This document shows, piece by piece, positions 25,278 to 36,039 of a stretch of 64,000 bases of DNA; the first letter of the stretch is position 1; each line of letters begins with the position of its first letter. The stretch is taken from the NCBI RefSeq assembly GCF_000429265.1, contig NZ_AUBN01000011.1, forward strand, positions 97,356-161,355, read 5' to 3'. Source of the stretch: Actinomyces gerencseriae DSM 6844. Its GTDB lineage: Bacteria; Actinomycetota; Actinomycetes; Actinomycetales; Actinomycetaceae. The notes under the pieces were generated by a model. That model was not told where the DNA came from, did not search any database, and was given only the letters and a program-made list of their open reading frames with translations. The translations under genes and the position numbers were made by a program.

Positions 25278-26303
25278 GTGACCGGCACCATCGCTCCTGA
25301 GGGCCGTCGTCTTCTGCGTATCGAGGCGCGGAACGCCGAGACGCCGATCGAACGCAGGCCCGAGTGGCTCAAGACCCGTGCCGTGGTGTCGCAGACCTAC
25401 CGGGAGGTACGCGGCCTGGTGCGTCGGAAGAAGCTCCACACCGTGTGTGCGGAGGCCAACTGCCCCAATATCTACGAGTGCTGGAACGAGCGCGAGGCGT
25501 CCTTCCTCATCGGTGGCGAGCTGTGCACGCGCCGTTGCGACTTCTGCGACATCGCCACCGGCCGCCCCACCGAGTACGACGAGGACGAGCCCGCACGGGT
25601 GGCCGCCTCGGTGGCGCGGATGGAGCTGCGATACGCCACGGTCACCGGAGTCTCCCGCGACGATCTCCCCGACGGCGGCGCCTGGCTGTACGCCGAGACC
25701 GCCCGGCAGATCCACGCCGCGCTGCCCGGCTGCGGCGTCGAGCTCCTGGTGCCCGACTTCAAGGGCCGCGCGGAGCCCCTGGAGGAGGTCTTCTCGGCCG
25801 CGCCCGAGGTCTTCGCCCACAACCTGGAGACCGTGCCGCGCATCTTCCGGCGCATACGCCCCGCCTTCTCCTACGACGGCAGTCTGGAGGTGCTGCGCCG
25901 GGCCTCCGAGGCCGGACTGCTGACCAAGTCGAACCTCATCCTGGGAATGGGCGAGACCCGCGCCGAGATCGAGGACGCCGTCGCCGGCCTCGTCGACGCC
26001 GGGGTCGACATCCTCACCATCACCCAGTACATGCGCCCCTCGAAGCTGCATCACCCCATCGACCGGTGGGTCAAGCCCCAGGAGTTCGTGGCGCTGGCGG
26101 CCATGGCCGAGGAGATGGGCATCGCCGCCGTCATGAGCGGCCCGATGGTGCGCTCCTCCTACCGCTCGGGCCTGCTCTGGGGCAGGGCCATGCGCGCCAG
26201 GGGCCGCCCCGTACCGGAGGAGATGGCCGATCTCGCGACACCGGTCACCGCCCGGCAGGAGGCCAGCGCAGTGGTCGCGCGGCTGGGAGGAGGCGCCTCC
26301 TGA
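25278..26303 (+). CDS. lipA: lipoyl synthase (radical SAM)
   Basis: 341 aa from GTG 25278, with GAGGAGGG upstream. Inserts two sulfurs into protein-bound octanoyl groups. The auxiliary cluster ligands are in '[12 protein letters not shown]', the radical-SAM CxxxCxxC in '[13 protein letters not shown]', and the auxiliary-cluster Ser in 'RSSYRSG'. Length and motifs are canonical. Confidence 0.96.
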   Translation: MTGTIAPEGRRLLRIEARNAETPIERRPEWLKTRAVVSQTYREVRGLVRRKKLHTVCAEANCPNIYECWNEREASFLIGGELCTRRCDFCDIATGRPTEYDEDEPARVAASVARMELRYATVTGVSRDDLPDGGAWLYAETARQIHAALPGCGVELLVPDFKGRAEPLEEVFSAAPEVFAHNLETVPRIFRRIRPAFSYDGSLEVLRRASEAGLLTKSNLILGMGETRAEIEDAVAGLVDAGVDILTITQYMRPSKLHHPIDRWVKPQEFVALAAMAEEMGIAAVMSGPMVRSSYRSGLLWGRAMRARGRPVPEEMADLATPVTARQEASAVVARLGGGAS

Positions 26304-26401
26304 TCCGCCCGTCGCCGGATTCGCGCCGCGAGGGGCGTCGGACGGCCGATCGACTGCGACCGCGCGGGGGGTGGACCGGCGCCGTCGACTATGGTGGGCG
26401 C

Positions 26402-27139
26402 GTGAGCACCGCCCCCAGCCCCGAGTCGGGGAAGAAGCGCGGCTTCGGCCGGCGCATCCAGAGCCTCGTCCAGAGAATCAAGGACTCCTACACGATCTCG
26501 CGCAGGACCTACCCGTGGATCGGGTGGGCGATGCTGGGAACGGCGGTTGCGATCGTCGGCCTGGCCGTGGGCCTCTCCCTGGCGCTGCGACAGGCCATCT
26601 GGTACTGGACCCTCATGGCGGTGCTGCTGGCCGTCGCCGCGGACACCGCCCTCCTGACGTGGACCGCGCAGCGCGCCGTGTACGCCCAGCTCGAGGGCAT
26701 GCCGGGAGCCGCCAAGTTCGTGCTCGACCAGATGCTCGGCCGTGGCTGGTACCTCGAATCCGACCCCGTGCACGTCAACCCCAAGACCCAGGACGTCATC
26801 TGGCGCCTGGTGGGACGCCCCGGGGTGGTGCTGGTCGCCGAGGGTCCCTCCGGTCGCCTCCAGCGTCCGATCGCCGACGAGCAGAAGGTCCTGCGACGCA
26901 TCCTGTCCACCGTGCCGGTGCACGTCGTCAACGTCGGCGTCGAGGACGGGCAGACCCGCCTGGGTGAGTTGTGGCGCACCATCCGCAAGCTGCCGACCAA
27001 GCCCACCAGGCTCACGGACGCCGAGATCAGCCAGGTCTCCAAGCGCCTGTCCTCCCTGTCGTCCAAGGGTCTGCCGATCCCCAAGGGGATCGACCCCTCC
27101 AAGGTCCGTCCGGACCGGCGGGCCATGCGGGGCCGCTGA
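26402..27139 (+). CDS. DUF4191 family membrane protein
   Basis: 245 aa from the GTG at 26402. Two hydrophobic helices near residues 38-60 and 64-86, then a cytosolic region '[22 protein letters not shown]' and '[15 protein letters not shown]'. This family usually follows lipA in actinobacteria. Function unknown. An open frame continues upstream within lipA and is a shadow. Confidence 0.83.
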   Translation: MSTAPSPESGKKRGFGRRIQSLVQRIKDSYTISRRTYPWIGWAMLGTAVAIVGLAVGLSLALRQAIWYWTLMAVLLAVAADTALLTWTAQRAVYAQLEGMPGAAKFVLDQMLGRGWYLESDPVHVNPKTQDVIWRLVGRPGVVLVAEGPSGRLQRPIADEQKVLRRILSTVPVHVVNVGVEDGQTRLGELWRTIRKLPTKPTRLTDAEISQVSKRLSSLSSKGLPIPKGIDPSKVRPDRRAMRGR

Positions 27140-27317
27140 GTCCGGCGGAGCGGACCCCCGAGGCGTCCGGACGACCGGGGAACGAAACAACCGGGACACA
27201 CACGCGGCACGTCCGCGTCACGGTGCGCCCATACCCTGCACGAAGCCGCACATCGCGTCGTCGAGGCACCCGAGCCGGGCCGGCGCTGGAGGCGGGCACC
27301 CAGATGAAGGAACACAC

Positions 27318-28742
27318 ATGTTCAAGGACGCGTCCGAGACCCTGGCCTACATTGAGAAGGAGGAGGTCGCACTCGTCGACGTCCGCTTCTGCGACCTGCC
27401 GGGCGCCATGCAGCACTTCACGATACCGGTGGACGCCTTCAAGGAGGACGCCCTGGCCGACGGGCTGATGTTCGACGGATCCTCGATCCGCGGCTTCACC
27501 GCGATCCACGAGTCCGACATGAAGCTCGTGCCCGACGTGACCACCGCGTACCTCGACCCCTTCCGCAAGGAGCGGACGCTCATCATCAACTTCTCGATCG
27601 TGGACCCGTTCACGGACGAGCGCTTCTCCCGCGATCCCCGATCGATCGCGGCCAAGGCCGAGGACCACCTGCGCTCCACCGGTATCGCGGACACCTGCTA
27701 CGTCGGCGCCGAGGCCGAGTTCTATCTGCTCGACTCCGTGGAGTACGAGACCACGCCCGCCTCCACCCGTTACGCCATCGACTCCAACGAGGCCGCCTGG
27801 AACACGGGTCGCAGCGAGGAGGGCGGCAACAAGGGGTACAAGACGCCCTTCAAGGGCGGGTACTTCCCGGTCCCCCCCTCGGACCAGATGACCGACATCC
27901 GTGACGCCATGGTGCGCACCTGCCTGGAAGCGGGCCTCGAGATCGAGCGCGCCCACCACGAGGTCGGCACCGGGGGGCAGCAGGAGATCAACTATCGCTT
28001 CGCCTCGTTGCTCGCCGCCGGCGACGACATGATGAAGTTCAAGTACATCGTCAAGAACGAGGCCTGGAGGGCGGGCAAGACGGCCACCTTCATGCCCAAG
28101 CCGATCTTCGGCGACAACGGATCGGGCATGCACTGCCACCACTCTCTGTGGAAGGACGGCAAGCCGCTGTTCTTCGACGAGCGCGGCTACGGCCAGCTCT
28201 CCGACTACGCCCGGTGGTACATCGGCGGCATCCTGGAGCACGCGCCCAGCCTGCTCGCCTTCACCAACCCGTCGGTCAACTCCTTCCGCCGCCTGGTGCC
28301 GGGCTTCGAGGCCCCCGTCAATCTCGTCTACTCGGCCCGTAACCGCTCGGCCTGCATCCGCATCCCGGTGACGGGCACCTCCCCCAAGGCCAAGCGCATC
28401 GAGTACCGCGTCCCCGATCCCTCCTCCAATCCGTACCTGTGCTTCTCGGCCGTTCTCATGGCTGGGATCGACGGCATCCGCAACCGAATCGAACCGCGCG
28501 AGCCCATCGACAAGGACCTCTACGAGCTGGCCCCCGAGGAGTACGACGACATCGCCAAGCTGCCGTACTCCCTGGATCAGGCGCTCGACGCCCTGGAGGC
28601 CGATCACGACTACCTCACTGAGGGAGACGTCTTCACCCCCGACCTCATCGACACGTGGATCGAGTACAAGCGGGACAACGAGATCGTCCCCATGCGGATG
28701 CGCCCGCATCCCTATGAGTTCGAGCTCTACTACGACCTGTGA
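27318..28742 (+). CDS. glnA: glutamine synthetase type I, adenylylatable
   Basis: 474 aa from the ATG at 27318 with GAAGGA upstream. Makes glutamine from glutamate, ammonia and ATP. 'FDGSSIRGF', '[14 protein letters not shown]' and '[10 protein letters not shown]' are GSI motifs. The adenylylation Tyr is residue 402 in '[11 protein letters not shown]', so it can be switched off by GlnE, whose gene lies 3.7 kb downstream. An upstream open frame runs through the DUF4191 gene and is not used. The 178-bp leader between the DUF4191 gene and glnA probably holds its promoter. Confidence 0.95.
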   Translation: MFKDASETLAYIEKEEVALVDVRFCDLPGAMQHFTIPVDAFKEDALADGLMFDGSSIRGFTAIHESDMKLVPDVTTAYLDPFRKERTLIINFSIVDPFTDERFSRDPRSIAAKAEDHLRSTGIADTCYVGAEAEFYLLDSVEYETTPASTRYAIDSNEAAWNTGRSEEGGNKGYKTPFKGGYFPVPPSDQMTDIRDAMVRTCLEAGLEIERAHHEVGTGGQQEINYRFASLLAAGDDMMKFKYIVKNEAWRAGKTATFMPKPIFGDNGSGMHCHHSLWKDGKPLFFDERGYGQLSDYARWYIGGILEHAPSLLAFTNPSVNSFRRLVPGFEAPVNLVYSARNRSACIRIPVTGTSPKAKRIEYRVPDPSSNPYLCFSAVLMAGIDGIRNRIEPREPIDKDLYELAPEEYDDIAKLPYSLDQALDALEADHDYLTEGDVFTPDLIDTWIEYKRDNEIVPMRMRPHPYEFELYYDL

Positions 28743-28896
28743 CGGCCGCGGAGCGAGAGGGCGGCAGAGACGCGGCACGAGCAACGTGCTCGATGTCATC
28801 TCAACCAACTGAATATCTATACCGACCGACGTAATATTCTTTTGGTACTCCGAGACCGGCGCCATCGGTCTCGCGCCCCGCCCTCGAGGAGTTCCC

Positions 28897-29838
28897 ATGA
28901 GGTCCACCCGCGCACTGGTCACCGGCATCGCCGTCGGCCTGTGCCTCGCCCTGGTCGGAGCACTGGCGGGCTGCACCAACGCCGCCGACTGGAGGACCGC
29001 GCAGACCGGGGCATCGGCCTCCACCAGGGGATACGACACCTCGGGCATCCGGCCGCAGGACGACATTATCGCCATGCTGCCCGAAGGGGCCCTGGCCGAC
29101 GGAGTCCTCGACGTCGCCGCCGCCACCGATTACCCTCCCGCCGAGTTCCTGGACCCCGACGGCACCGCGATCGGCTACGACGTGGACCTGACCAGGGCCA
29201 TCGCGGCCGTCCTGGGCGTCGGCTCCGTCACCCACACGGCCGAGTTCGACTCCATCATCGCAGCGGTGGGGACCACGTACGACGCGGGCATCTCCTCCTT
29301 CACGGTCTCCGGCGAGCGCGAGTCCGCGCTGGACATGGTCTCCTACATCAACGTCGGCTCGCGCTTCAACGTGGTCTCCGGCAATCCCCGGGGCGTCGAC
29401 CCCTCCGACCACCTCAACCTGTGCGGGCTGCAGATCGGCGTCCAGACCGGTACCGCCCAGGAGGACGCGATACGCGCGGACTCCGCGGCCTGCACCCGCG
29501 CCAGCAGGCCCGCCATCGACGTGCGCTCGTACTCCACCCAGTCCGAGGCGACCACGGGCCTGGTCGGCAACGTCGTCGACGCCATCTACTCCGACTCCAC
29601 CGTGGCCGGCTACGCGATCGAGAGCACCGGCGGAGCCGTCGAGACCGTCGGCGGGATCGAGGACGCCCTCCCCCAGGCCGTCATCCTGTCCAAGAGCGAC
29701 CCCGAGTTCAACGCGGCGATTCAGGCGGCTATCCAGTACCTCATGGACTCGGGCACCTGGGAGAGCATCCTGGACTCCTGGGGCATCAGCGACTCGGCGC
29801 TGGCCACCGCCGAGATGAACCCGGAAGTGGAGGAGTGA
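28897..29838 (+). CDS. amino-acid ABC transporter substrate-binding lipoprotein
   Basis: 313 aa. Lipoprotein signal with lipobox 'ALAGC' (Cys26), then a solute-binding domain of the polar amino-acid type: 'GYDVDLTRAIAAVLG', 'AGISSFTVSGERE', 'GLQIGVQTGTAQED'. GAGGAG before ATG. It begins a three-gene operon with permease and ATPase. An AT-rich stretch at 28800-28850 is the probable promoter. Location next to glnA suggests glutamine/glutamate-type cargo, but this is inference. Confidence 0.9.
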   Translation: MRSTRALVTGIAVGLCLALVGALAGCTNAADWRTAQTGASASTRGYDTSGIRPQDDIIAMLPEGALADGVLDVAAATDYPPAEFLDPDGTAIGYDVDLTRAIAAVLGVGSVTHTAEFDSIIAAVGTTYDAGISSFTVSGERESALDMVSYINVGSRFNVVSGNPRGVDPSDHLNLCGLQIGVQTGTAQEDAIRADSAACTRASRPAIDVRSYSTQSEATTGLVGNVVDAIYSDSTVAGYAIESTGGAVETVGGIEDALPQAVILSKSDPEFNAAIQAAIQYLMDSGTWESILDSWGISDSALATAEMNPEVEE

Positions 29839-29841
29839 ATC

Positions 29842-30813
29842 GTGTCCTCAAGGCCCGCAACCGGCGAGGAGCCCGTCCAGCTCAACCATCTCAAGCCGGT
29901 CCCGCGTCCCGGGACCTGGATCAGCGCCGCGATCGTCGCGGTTCTGGGCGCCATGCTCATCCACGCCCTGGTGACCAATGACAAGTTCCACTGGGGCACG
30001 GTCTGGTTCTTCTTCCGCGAGATCCACGTCGTCCGCGCCGTCGGCTGGACCCTGCTGCTGACCCTCCTGGCCATGGTCATCGGCATCGTACTGGCCGTGA
30101 CCACCGCCATCATGCGCCAGTCCTCCAACCTCATCCTGCGCTGGGTGGCGGTGAGCTACCTGTGGTTCTTCCGGGGCACACCGATCTACACCCAACTGGT
30201 CTTCTGGGGCGCCCTGTCCGCGCTCTACCAGCATCTGAGCCTGGGAGTGCCCTTCGGCCCCGAGATCCTGACCTTCAGGACGACATCGGTGTTCACGCCC
30301 TTCGTGGCCGCGGTTCTCGGACTGGGGATCAACGAAGGCGCCTACCTGTCGGAGATCGTCCGCTCGGGCCTGGCCAGCGTCGACCCGGGCCAGGCCGAGG
30401 CCGCTGGAGCCCTGGGCATGAGCAGGGGCCGGATCCTGCGCCGCATCGTGCTGCCCCAGGCGATGCGGGTCATCGTCCCGCCCACCGGCAACGAGACGAT
30501 CTCCATGCTCAAGACGACCTCCCTGGTCCTGGCGGTGCCCTTCACGCTGGACCTGACCTTCGTGACGAACTCCTACGCCTCGTTCACCTACCAGACGATC
30601 CCGCTGCTCATCGTCGCGGCGCTGTGGTACATCATCATCACCTCCATCCTCATGGTCGGCCAGCACTACCTGGAGCGCTACTACGGCAGAGGCTTCGACG
30701 GCTCCTCGTCGACCTCGGGCTCCAGGCGAGGCCGGGCGCTGTCCGCCCGGCAGCAGGCGATCCTCGACTCGCACACCACCGAGGACAACCCCTTCCTGGA
30801 GGCCACCTCATGA
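29842..30813 (+). CDS. amino-acid ABC transporter permease (HisMQ type)
   Basis: 323 aa with five to six transmembrane helices and the EAA loop '[24 protein letters not shown]' that contacts the ATPase. GTG start 3 bp after the upstream stop, with GGAGGAG overlapping that stop. Ends in ATGA overlap with the ATPase gene. A single permease gene implies a homodimeric channel. Confidence 0.92.
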   Translation: MSSRPATGEEPVQLNHLKPVPRPGTWISAAIVAVLGAMLIHALVTNDKFHWGTVWFFFREIHVVRAVGWTLLLTLLAMVIGIVLAVTTAIMRQSSNLILRWVAVSYLWFFRGTPIYTQLVFWGALSALYQHLSLGVPFGPEILTFRTTSVFTPFVAAVLGLGINEGAYLSEIVRSGLASVDPGQAEAAGALGMSRGRILRRIVLPQAMRVIVPPTGNETISMLKTTSLVLAVPFTLDLTFVTNSYASFTYQTIPLLIVAALWYIIITSILMVGQHYLERYYGRGFDGSSSTSGSRRGRALSARQQAILDSHTTEDNPFLEATS

Positions 30814-31649
30814 CCACTCCCGCCACGCCCGGCACACCCGGCACGACCGCTCTCGCCGCCGCGGGCTCCGACGCCATCGCCAAGGTGCGCGTACGCGGCC
30901 TCCACAAGTTCTTCGGCGAACTGCACGTCCTCAAGGGCATCGACCTCACCGTCCCGCCCGGCTCGGTGACGGTGCTCGTGGGCCCCTCCGGCTCGGGCAA
31001 GTCCACCCTGCTGCGCTGCATCAACGAGCTGGAGTCCATCGATGCCGGCCGGGTATGGGTCGATGGAGAGCTCATGGGCATGCGCGAGGTCGAGGGTCCC
31101 GACGGCGACGTCCAGCTGCACGCCCTGACCGACAAGCAGCGCGCTCGGCAGCGCGCCCGGATCGGCATGGTCTTCCAGCGCTTCAACCTCTTCCCGCACA
31201 TGACGGCCCTGGGCAACGTCATGGAGGCGCCGGTGCAGGTGCGGGGCCTGAGCAGGGCGAGCGCGCGCGAGTACGGCGTCGGACTGCTGGAGCGCGTGGG
31301 GCTCGGCGACCGTCTGGGCCACTACCCCTCCCAGCTCTCCGGCGGCCAGCAGCAACGGGTGGCCATCGCCCGGGCCCTGGCCATGGACCCCGAGCTCATG
31401 CTCTTCGACGAGCCCACCTCGGCGCTGGACCCCGAGCTCGTCGGCGAGGTCCTCCAGGTCATGAAGGATCTCGCCGCCTCGGGCATGACCATGGTCGTCG
31501 TCACCCACGAGATGGGCTTCGCCCGCGAGGTCGGCGACCAGCTGATCTTCATGGACGGCGGCGTCATCCGCGAGTCCGGTGATCCGACCGAGGTCCTCGG
31601 CCACCCGCGCGGAGCCCGCACCCGGGCCTTCCTCTCCTCAGTGCTGTGA
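30810..31649 (+). CDS. amino-acid ABC transporter ATP-binding protein
   Basis: 279 aa from the ATG at 30810, which overlaps the permease stop. Walker A 'GPSGSGKST', signature 'LSGGQQQR', Walker B '[11 protein letters not shown]', H-loop 'VTHEMGFA': a GlnQ/HisP-type ATPase. A short insertion '[18 protein letters not shown]' sits between Walker A and the Q-loop. The N-terminal 25 residues are Thr/Pro/Ala-rich. Confidence 0.95.
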   Translation: MTTPATPGTPGTTALAAAGSDAIAKVRVRGLHKFFGELHVLKGIDLTVPPGSVTVLVGPSGSGKSTLLRCINELESIDAGRVWVDGELMGMREVEGPDGDVQLHALTDKQRARQRARIGMVFQRFNLFPHMTALGNVMEAPVQVRGLSRASAREYGVGLLERVGLGDRLGHYPSQLSGGQQQRVAIARALAMDPELMLFDEPTSALDPELVGEVLQVMKDLAASGMTMVVVTHEMGFAREVGDQLIFMDGGVIRESGDPTEVLGHPRGARTRAFLSSVL

Positions 31650-31670
31650 GGTCACCGGCGGTACGCCCGA

Positions 31671-31692
31671 CCCTCCGAGATCGTGCGGAGGG
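31671..31692. terminator. possible terminator after the ABC operon
   Basis: CCCTCCG and CGGAGGG pair into a 7-bp stem with an 8-nt loop between convergent genes. No T-tract. Confidence 0.4.
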
Positions 31693-31739
31693 AGTCGGCC
31701 GGCCATCCGCTCACCGGCCGAGGGCGAGGCACGAGGCCA

Positions 31740-32411
31740 TCAGCTCGCGACGCCGGGCCGCCCCGGGCTGACCCACTCCCCCTCGTTCCAGTCGACGAGG
31801 CGCCACCCGCGCCCCGGATCGCCCTCGACCAGGCTCACGGCCGCGTTCCGCATGGGATGGTCGGCGATCCAGGCGGGATCCGCTCCCCCGCCCGATGCCG
31901 CGGCCAGAGCGGTCCACAGACGCAGAACGGTGCCGTGGGCGACCAGCAGTGCCGTTGCCCCCGCACCGGCGGTCTGCGTCGTCGTGCGGGCGATCCGACC
32001 GACGGCGGCGTCGAACCGGGCGAAGGTGTCGGCGCCGTCCTCCGGGCTGCCGGGCAGGCGCGCAGCGGTGCGCCCTATCATCCATGCCCGGGTCGTGTCC
32101 GCGTAGCAGGCGACCGAGCGCGCGTCCGTGCACATCTCCAGATCGCCTGCGAGCACCTCTCGCAGACCCGAGTCGATACTCGCCGTCAGGCCCGTGACGC
32201 CCTCCAGCGGCGCGATCGTCTGACGCGCTCGGGCGATCGGCGAGGTCCACAGCGAGGAGATCCCTCCGAGTCGGTCGGCACCCAGCAGATCCGGCAGCGA
32301 GGCCGCCTGGGACAGGCCGGTGGGATCCAGGGAGTTGCCGGGAAAATCCGTATCGAGAGCACCCATGGTGTTGGCGATGGTCTGTCCGTGACGGACGAGG
32401 AGGAGCTTCAC
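31740..32411 (-). CDS. histidine phosphatase superfamily protein
   Basis: 223 aa from GTG. 'LLLVRHGQTIAN' carries the phospho-accepting His and 'LLVAHGTVLRL' the second His of the phosphoglycerate-mutase-like fold. Substrate unknown; likely a small-molecule phosphatase. It lies 55 bp downstream of glnE on the same strand and may be its distal operon member. Confidence 0.85.
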   Translation of the reverse strand: MKLLLVRHGQTIANTMGALDTDFPGNSLDPTGLSQAASLPDLLGADRLGGISSLWTSPIARARQTIAPLEGVTGLTASIDSGLREVLAGDLEMCTDARSVACYADTTRAWMIGRTAARLPGSPEDGADTFARFDAAVGRIARTTTQTAGAGATALLVAHGTVLRLWTALAAASGGGADPAWIADHPMRNAAVSLVEGDPGRGWRLVDWNEGEWVSPGRPGVAS

Positions 32412-32466
32412 GGGTCCATCCTGTCAGGAAACGCGCGCGCTCTCCTCCGCAGGGATCCGGAGGTGG

Positions 32467-35400
32467 TCACGACCACGGATAGGGGCCGCCTCCGCGGCGC
32501 GCAGGAGCGCGTCGGGACGGCCTCGGCACGGACCGGGCGGGTGCCGACGCGGGCCGGCTCCTCGATGCCCCGGCGCGATGGCCGGCCGTCTCGTCCTCGT
32601 CCGTCGCGCCCGTGCGCCGCTCCTCGGCCGTGCTCGACGCCCGATCGTCGCCAGGGCGGTCCCGAGGAGGCTCAGGGGTCCCCGACCCGACGTCCCCACC
32701 CGCCCGGGGCGCCGGCCCCGCCGGGTCGGGCCGGGGCTCGCAGATCCGTCCGAAGACGACGCGCTCGACGATGCGACGGGCGTGCCGGGCGCGCCGCCGG
32801 TAGAGGTCCTCCAGATCGCGCTCCCGCCCGGGGGGCATGCCCAGCAGGCGCCCGACCAGACGGATCTCCCGCTGTCCTTCCGGCAGAACCTCGACGCGCG
32901 TTCCGTGATCCCGCCCGGTTCCCAGAACGTTCGCGGCCCGCACCCGCGAGGCCAGCAGCCAGGCGCTGCGCAGATCATCCGTCTCGCTCGCGCCGAGCAG
33001 CCCCGCCGACCGCGCCGCGTCCAGGGCCGTCAGGGTCGACGTCGTACGCAGTCCGGGCACCCGTGCCGCGTGCCGCAGCTGGAGGACCTGCGCCGCCCAC
33101 TCGACGTCGGACAGGCCGCCGGGCCCCAGCTTGAGGTGCCGTGCGGGCGTCGTGCCGCGGGGCAGGCGCTCCGCCTCCATGCGCGCCTTGAGACGACGGA
33201 TCTCCCGCAGACCGTCGTCGTCCAACCCGCCGGGGCTCCAGCGCAGGGGTTCCACGAGCTCCTCGAAGGCGCGTCCGAGCCCGGCGTCGCCGGCGCAGGC
33301 CCGCGCCCGCAGGAGCGCCTGGCGCTCCCACACCGAGGACCACCGTTCGTAGTAGTCCGCGTACGAGCCCGGCGAGCGGCTCATCGGACCGCGGCGCCCC
33401 TCCGGACGCAGATCCGCATCGACCTCCAGCGAATGCGGCTGCGCCCGGGAGAGCAGGCGCACGACCAGTCGGGCGACCGCCTCGGCCTCATCGGCCGCCT
33501 CCCGCCGATCGGCACCGGGGCGCGCCTCGTGCACGAACAGGACGTCCGCATCGGAGGCGTAGGTGATCTCGGCCCCGCCGAAGCGCCCCATCGCGATCAC
33601 CGCGTGGCGGGCCAGCGCCCCGCTCCAGGTACCGTCTCCCCGCGGTCCGGACTCAACCGCACGGGCGCCGTCGCGCGAGGCGACGACCATGCCGGTGGCC
33701 AGGCTGAGCACCCCGTCGAGAACCGCGTCAGTGGCGTCGGTCAGAATGCGGGCGGTGCGCTCCGGGTCCACGCCGTCCAGGGAGTCGGCCAGCGCGGCGC
33801 GGACGAGCTCGCGGGTGCGCACGCCCATGACCGCGTGCACCGCCTCCGCGGCCTGACGCTCCAGGTCGGACTCGTCGTCGGCCACCAGGGCGCGCCGCCG
33901 TAGAAGACTGCGAACCTCCGATCGCAGGGCCGCAGGATCGCGGGCGATCAGCCCGCCCGCGTCGTCGAGCCAGGCGATCGACTCCGGTCTCTCGGCCAGG
34001 CGCTCCGTGGTCCACCTGGCGGTGGACAGAACGTGGCACAGGGACCGGGCGGCGGCCCGCGAGTCGCGCAGCATCGCCAGATACCAGTGGGATCCGCCGA
34101 TCCTCTCCGACAGGAGCCTGAAGGAGAGCAGGCCGTTGTCCGGATCCGGGCCCTGGCCGAGCCAGCCGATCATGACGGGCAGGAGCTGGCGCTGGATCGC
34201 CGCGCGCCGGCTGACGCCCTCCGTGAGGGCATGGATATGGCGCAGGGCGCCGTCGGGGTCGAGGTAGCCCACCGCCTTGAGCCGCTCGCGCGCCGCCCGT
34301 GGGCTCAGCGCCATCTCGTCAGCGCTCAGCGTCGCCGCCGCCGTGAGCAGCGGCCGGTAGTAGATCTCCTCGTGGAGGGCGCGCACGCGCCTGCGCGCCG
34401 AGGAGAAGGACGCCCACAGCGCCTCGGGCCCGCCCATGACGCGCCGGTCGATGCCCCGTCCCAGACGGCGCAGGTCGGCCTCGCCGCGCGGCAGATCGTG
34501 GGTCCGCTGCAGACGGTAGAGCTGGCTGCGGTGCTCCAGCAGTCGCAGCAGCCGGTAGCAGGAGTCCAGCTCGGCGGCATCGGAGCGTCCGACGTATCCG
34601 GCCGCCGACAGCTCGGCCAGGGCGCCGAGGGTCGAGCGGACGCGCAGACGCGCATCGCCGCGCCCGTGGACGAGCTGGAGGAGCTGAACCGTGAACTCGA
34701 CGTCGCGCAGCCCGCCCGGACCGAGCTTGATGCGGCGGTCCTCCCCACCGCCCCCGCCGGACTCGTTCTCGACGCGCCTGCGCATGGCCCGGGCGTCGTC
34801 CACGAAGTTGTCCCGACTGCTGGCCCGCCACACGAAAGGATCGACGGCGCGCGCGTAGGCGGCGCCGAGCCGGGCGTCCCCGGCGCAGGGCCTGGCCTTG
34901 AGCAGCGCCTGGAACTCCCAGGAGGCGGCCCAGCGCTCGTAGTAGGTCACATGGGACTCCAGGGTGCGCACCAGGGCGCCGCCCTTGCCCTCGGGGCGCA
35001 GCGCCGTGTCCAGGGGCCACAGGGGAGGCTCCCACCCGGAGGCGGAGGTCGCACGGGCCAGCTCGACGGCGAGCTCGGTGCCCAGGCGCACCAGCTCGTC
35101 CTCATCCACGGGTCGTCCGGGGCGCTCGGAGGCCTCGACGCGGCTCGTGGGCCCGACGACGTAGACGACATCGACGTCGGAGACGTAGTTGAGCTCACGC
35201 GCTCCCGTCTTGCCCATGGCGATGACGGCCAGGGCGACGTCCTCGGCCCGCGGTCCGACCCCGGCGCGGGCGATCATGAGGCCGGCCTCGAGGGCGGCGT
35301 CGGCCAGCCGGGTCATGCGCTCGACGACCACGGGCACGTGGCCGAGCGGGTCGGAGGTCGTCAAGTCATCGGCGGCGATGGCCAGGAGCCGGTCGCGGTA

Positions 35401-36024
35401 AGCCACGCGCATGGCCGCCGTGGCCGCGTCGATGCGCGCACGGCCGGCGGCGTCGCCGGCGGAGAGCACAGCCCTGACCGCCCCGGTCAGGACCGCGTCG
35501 ACGGGCGGCCGATCGGCGGCATCGATGGCGCGGGCCGGGCTCAGGGCGGCGAGGTGATCGGGATGGCTGATCAGGAAGTCGCCCAGCGCGCGAGAGGAGC
35601 CCAGGACGGCGAGGAGCCGACGGCGGTGCTCATCGCGCGCGCGCCCGTCCTGCGCGGTGTCGTCGCCCTCGGCTGAATCACCGCCGCCGGCGCCTCCGCG
35701 GTCCGCGCCCAGGGGGCGGAAAAGCTCTCGCAGCTCCTCGCCTCGAGCGCCGACGGCCGACGCCAGGCGCGCCAGCGAGAGCAGCGCGAGGTCCGGATCC
35801 GCGGTCGCGCCGAGCTCCTCGACGAGCGCGACCCGGACCGGGTCGAGCCCGTCGCCGTCCAGGGGCGCCTGCGCGAGCGGGAGCAGTCGGCTCAGGGCCT
35901 CGTCGTGCAGACAGGATCCGGCGCGATCGATCTCGACGAAGCCGGCGCGCACCAGCCGTGCGCGCAGGCTCGTGCGCCTCCGGCCGAACGGCCCGGAGGC
36001 GGACCCGCCCCGTCGCCCGGTCAT
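32467..36024 (-). CDS. glnE: bifunctional glutamine synthetase adenylyltransferase/deadenylylase
   Basis: 1185 aa. Two nucleotidyltransferase domains with the family pattern: 'GARELNYVSDVDVVY' near residue 273 and 'GGAEITYASDADVLF' near residue 813, each followed by a helical domain containing 'KLGPGGL.DVE'. It adenylylates glnA Tyr402 to inactivate it. About 95 C-terminal residues are a disordered Arg/Ala/Pro/Thr tail beyond the usual end, which makes the protein long. glnA2 ends 15 bp upstream, a known actinobacterial pairing. Confidence 0.94.
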   Translation of the reverse strand: MTGRRGGSASGPFGRRRTSLRARLVRAGFVEIDRAGSCLHDEALSRLLPLAQAPLDGDGLDPVRVALVEELGATADPDLALLSLARLASAVGARGEELRELFRPLGADRGGAGGGDSAEGDDTAQDGRARDEHRRRLLAVLGSSRALGDFLISHPDHLAALSPARAIDAADRPPVDAVLTGAVRAVLSAGDAAGRARIDAATAAMRVAYRDRLLAIAADDLTTSDPLGHVPVVVERMTRLADAALEAGLMIARAGVGPRAEDVALAVIAMGKTGARELNYVSDVDVVYVVGPTSRVEASERPGRPVDEDELVRLGTELAVELARATSASGWEPPLWPLDTALRPEGKGGALVRTLESHVTYYERWAASWEFQALLKARPCAGDARLGAAYARAVDPFVWRASSRDNFVDDARAMRRRVENESGGGGGEDRRIKLGPGGLRDVEFTVQLLQLVHGRGDARLRVRSTLGALAELSAAGYVGRSDAAELDSCYRLLRLLEHRSQLYRLQRTHDLPRGEADLRRLGRGIDRRVMGGPEALWASFSSARRRVRALHEEIYYRPLLTAAATLSADEMALSPRAARERLKAVGYLDPDGALRHIHALTEGVSRRAAIQRQLLPVMIGWLGQGPDPDNGLLSFRLLSERIGGSHWYLAMLRDSRAAARSLCHVLSTARWTTERLAERPESIAWLDDAGGLIARDPAALRSEVRSLLRRRALVADDESDLERQAAEAVHAVMGVRTRELVRAALADSLDGVDPERTARILTDATDAVLDGVLSLATGMVVASRDGARAVESGPRGDGTWSGALARHAVIAMGRFGGAEITYASDADVLFVHEARPGADRREAADEAEAVARLVVRLLSRAQPHSLEVDADLRPEGRRGPMSRSPGSYADYYERWSSVWERQALLRARACAGDAGLGRAFEELVEPLRWSPGGLDDDGLREIRRLKARMEAERLPRGTTPARHLKLGPGGLSDVEWAAQVLQLRHAARVPGLRTTSTLTALDAARSAGLLGASETDDLRSAWLLASRVRAANVLGTGRDHGTRVEVLPEGQREIRLVGRLLGMPPGRERDLEDLYRRRARHARRIVERVVFGRICEPRPDPAGPAPRAGGDVGSGTPEPPRDRPGDDRASSTAEERRTGATDEDETAGHRAGASRSRPASAPARSVPRPSRRAPARRGGGPYPWS

Positions 36025-36039
36025 CGCAGCGCCCCCGGA

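Noticed and set aside
31683..33134. 483-aa plus-strand open frame opposite the histidine phosphatase and glnE
   Set aside because: Arg/Pro-rich shadow; both minus-strand genes have clear family motifs.
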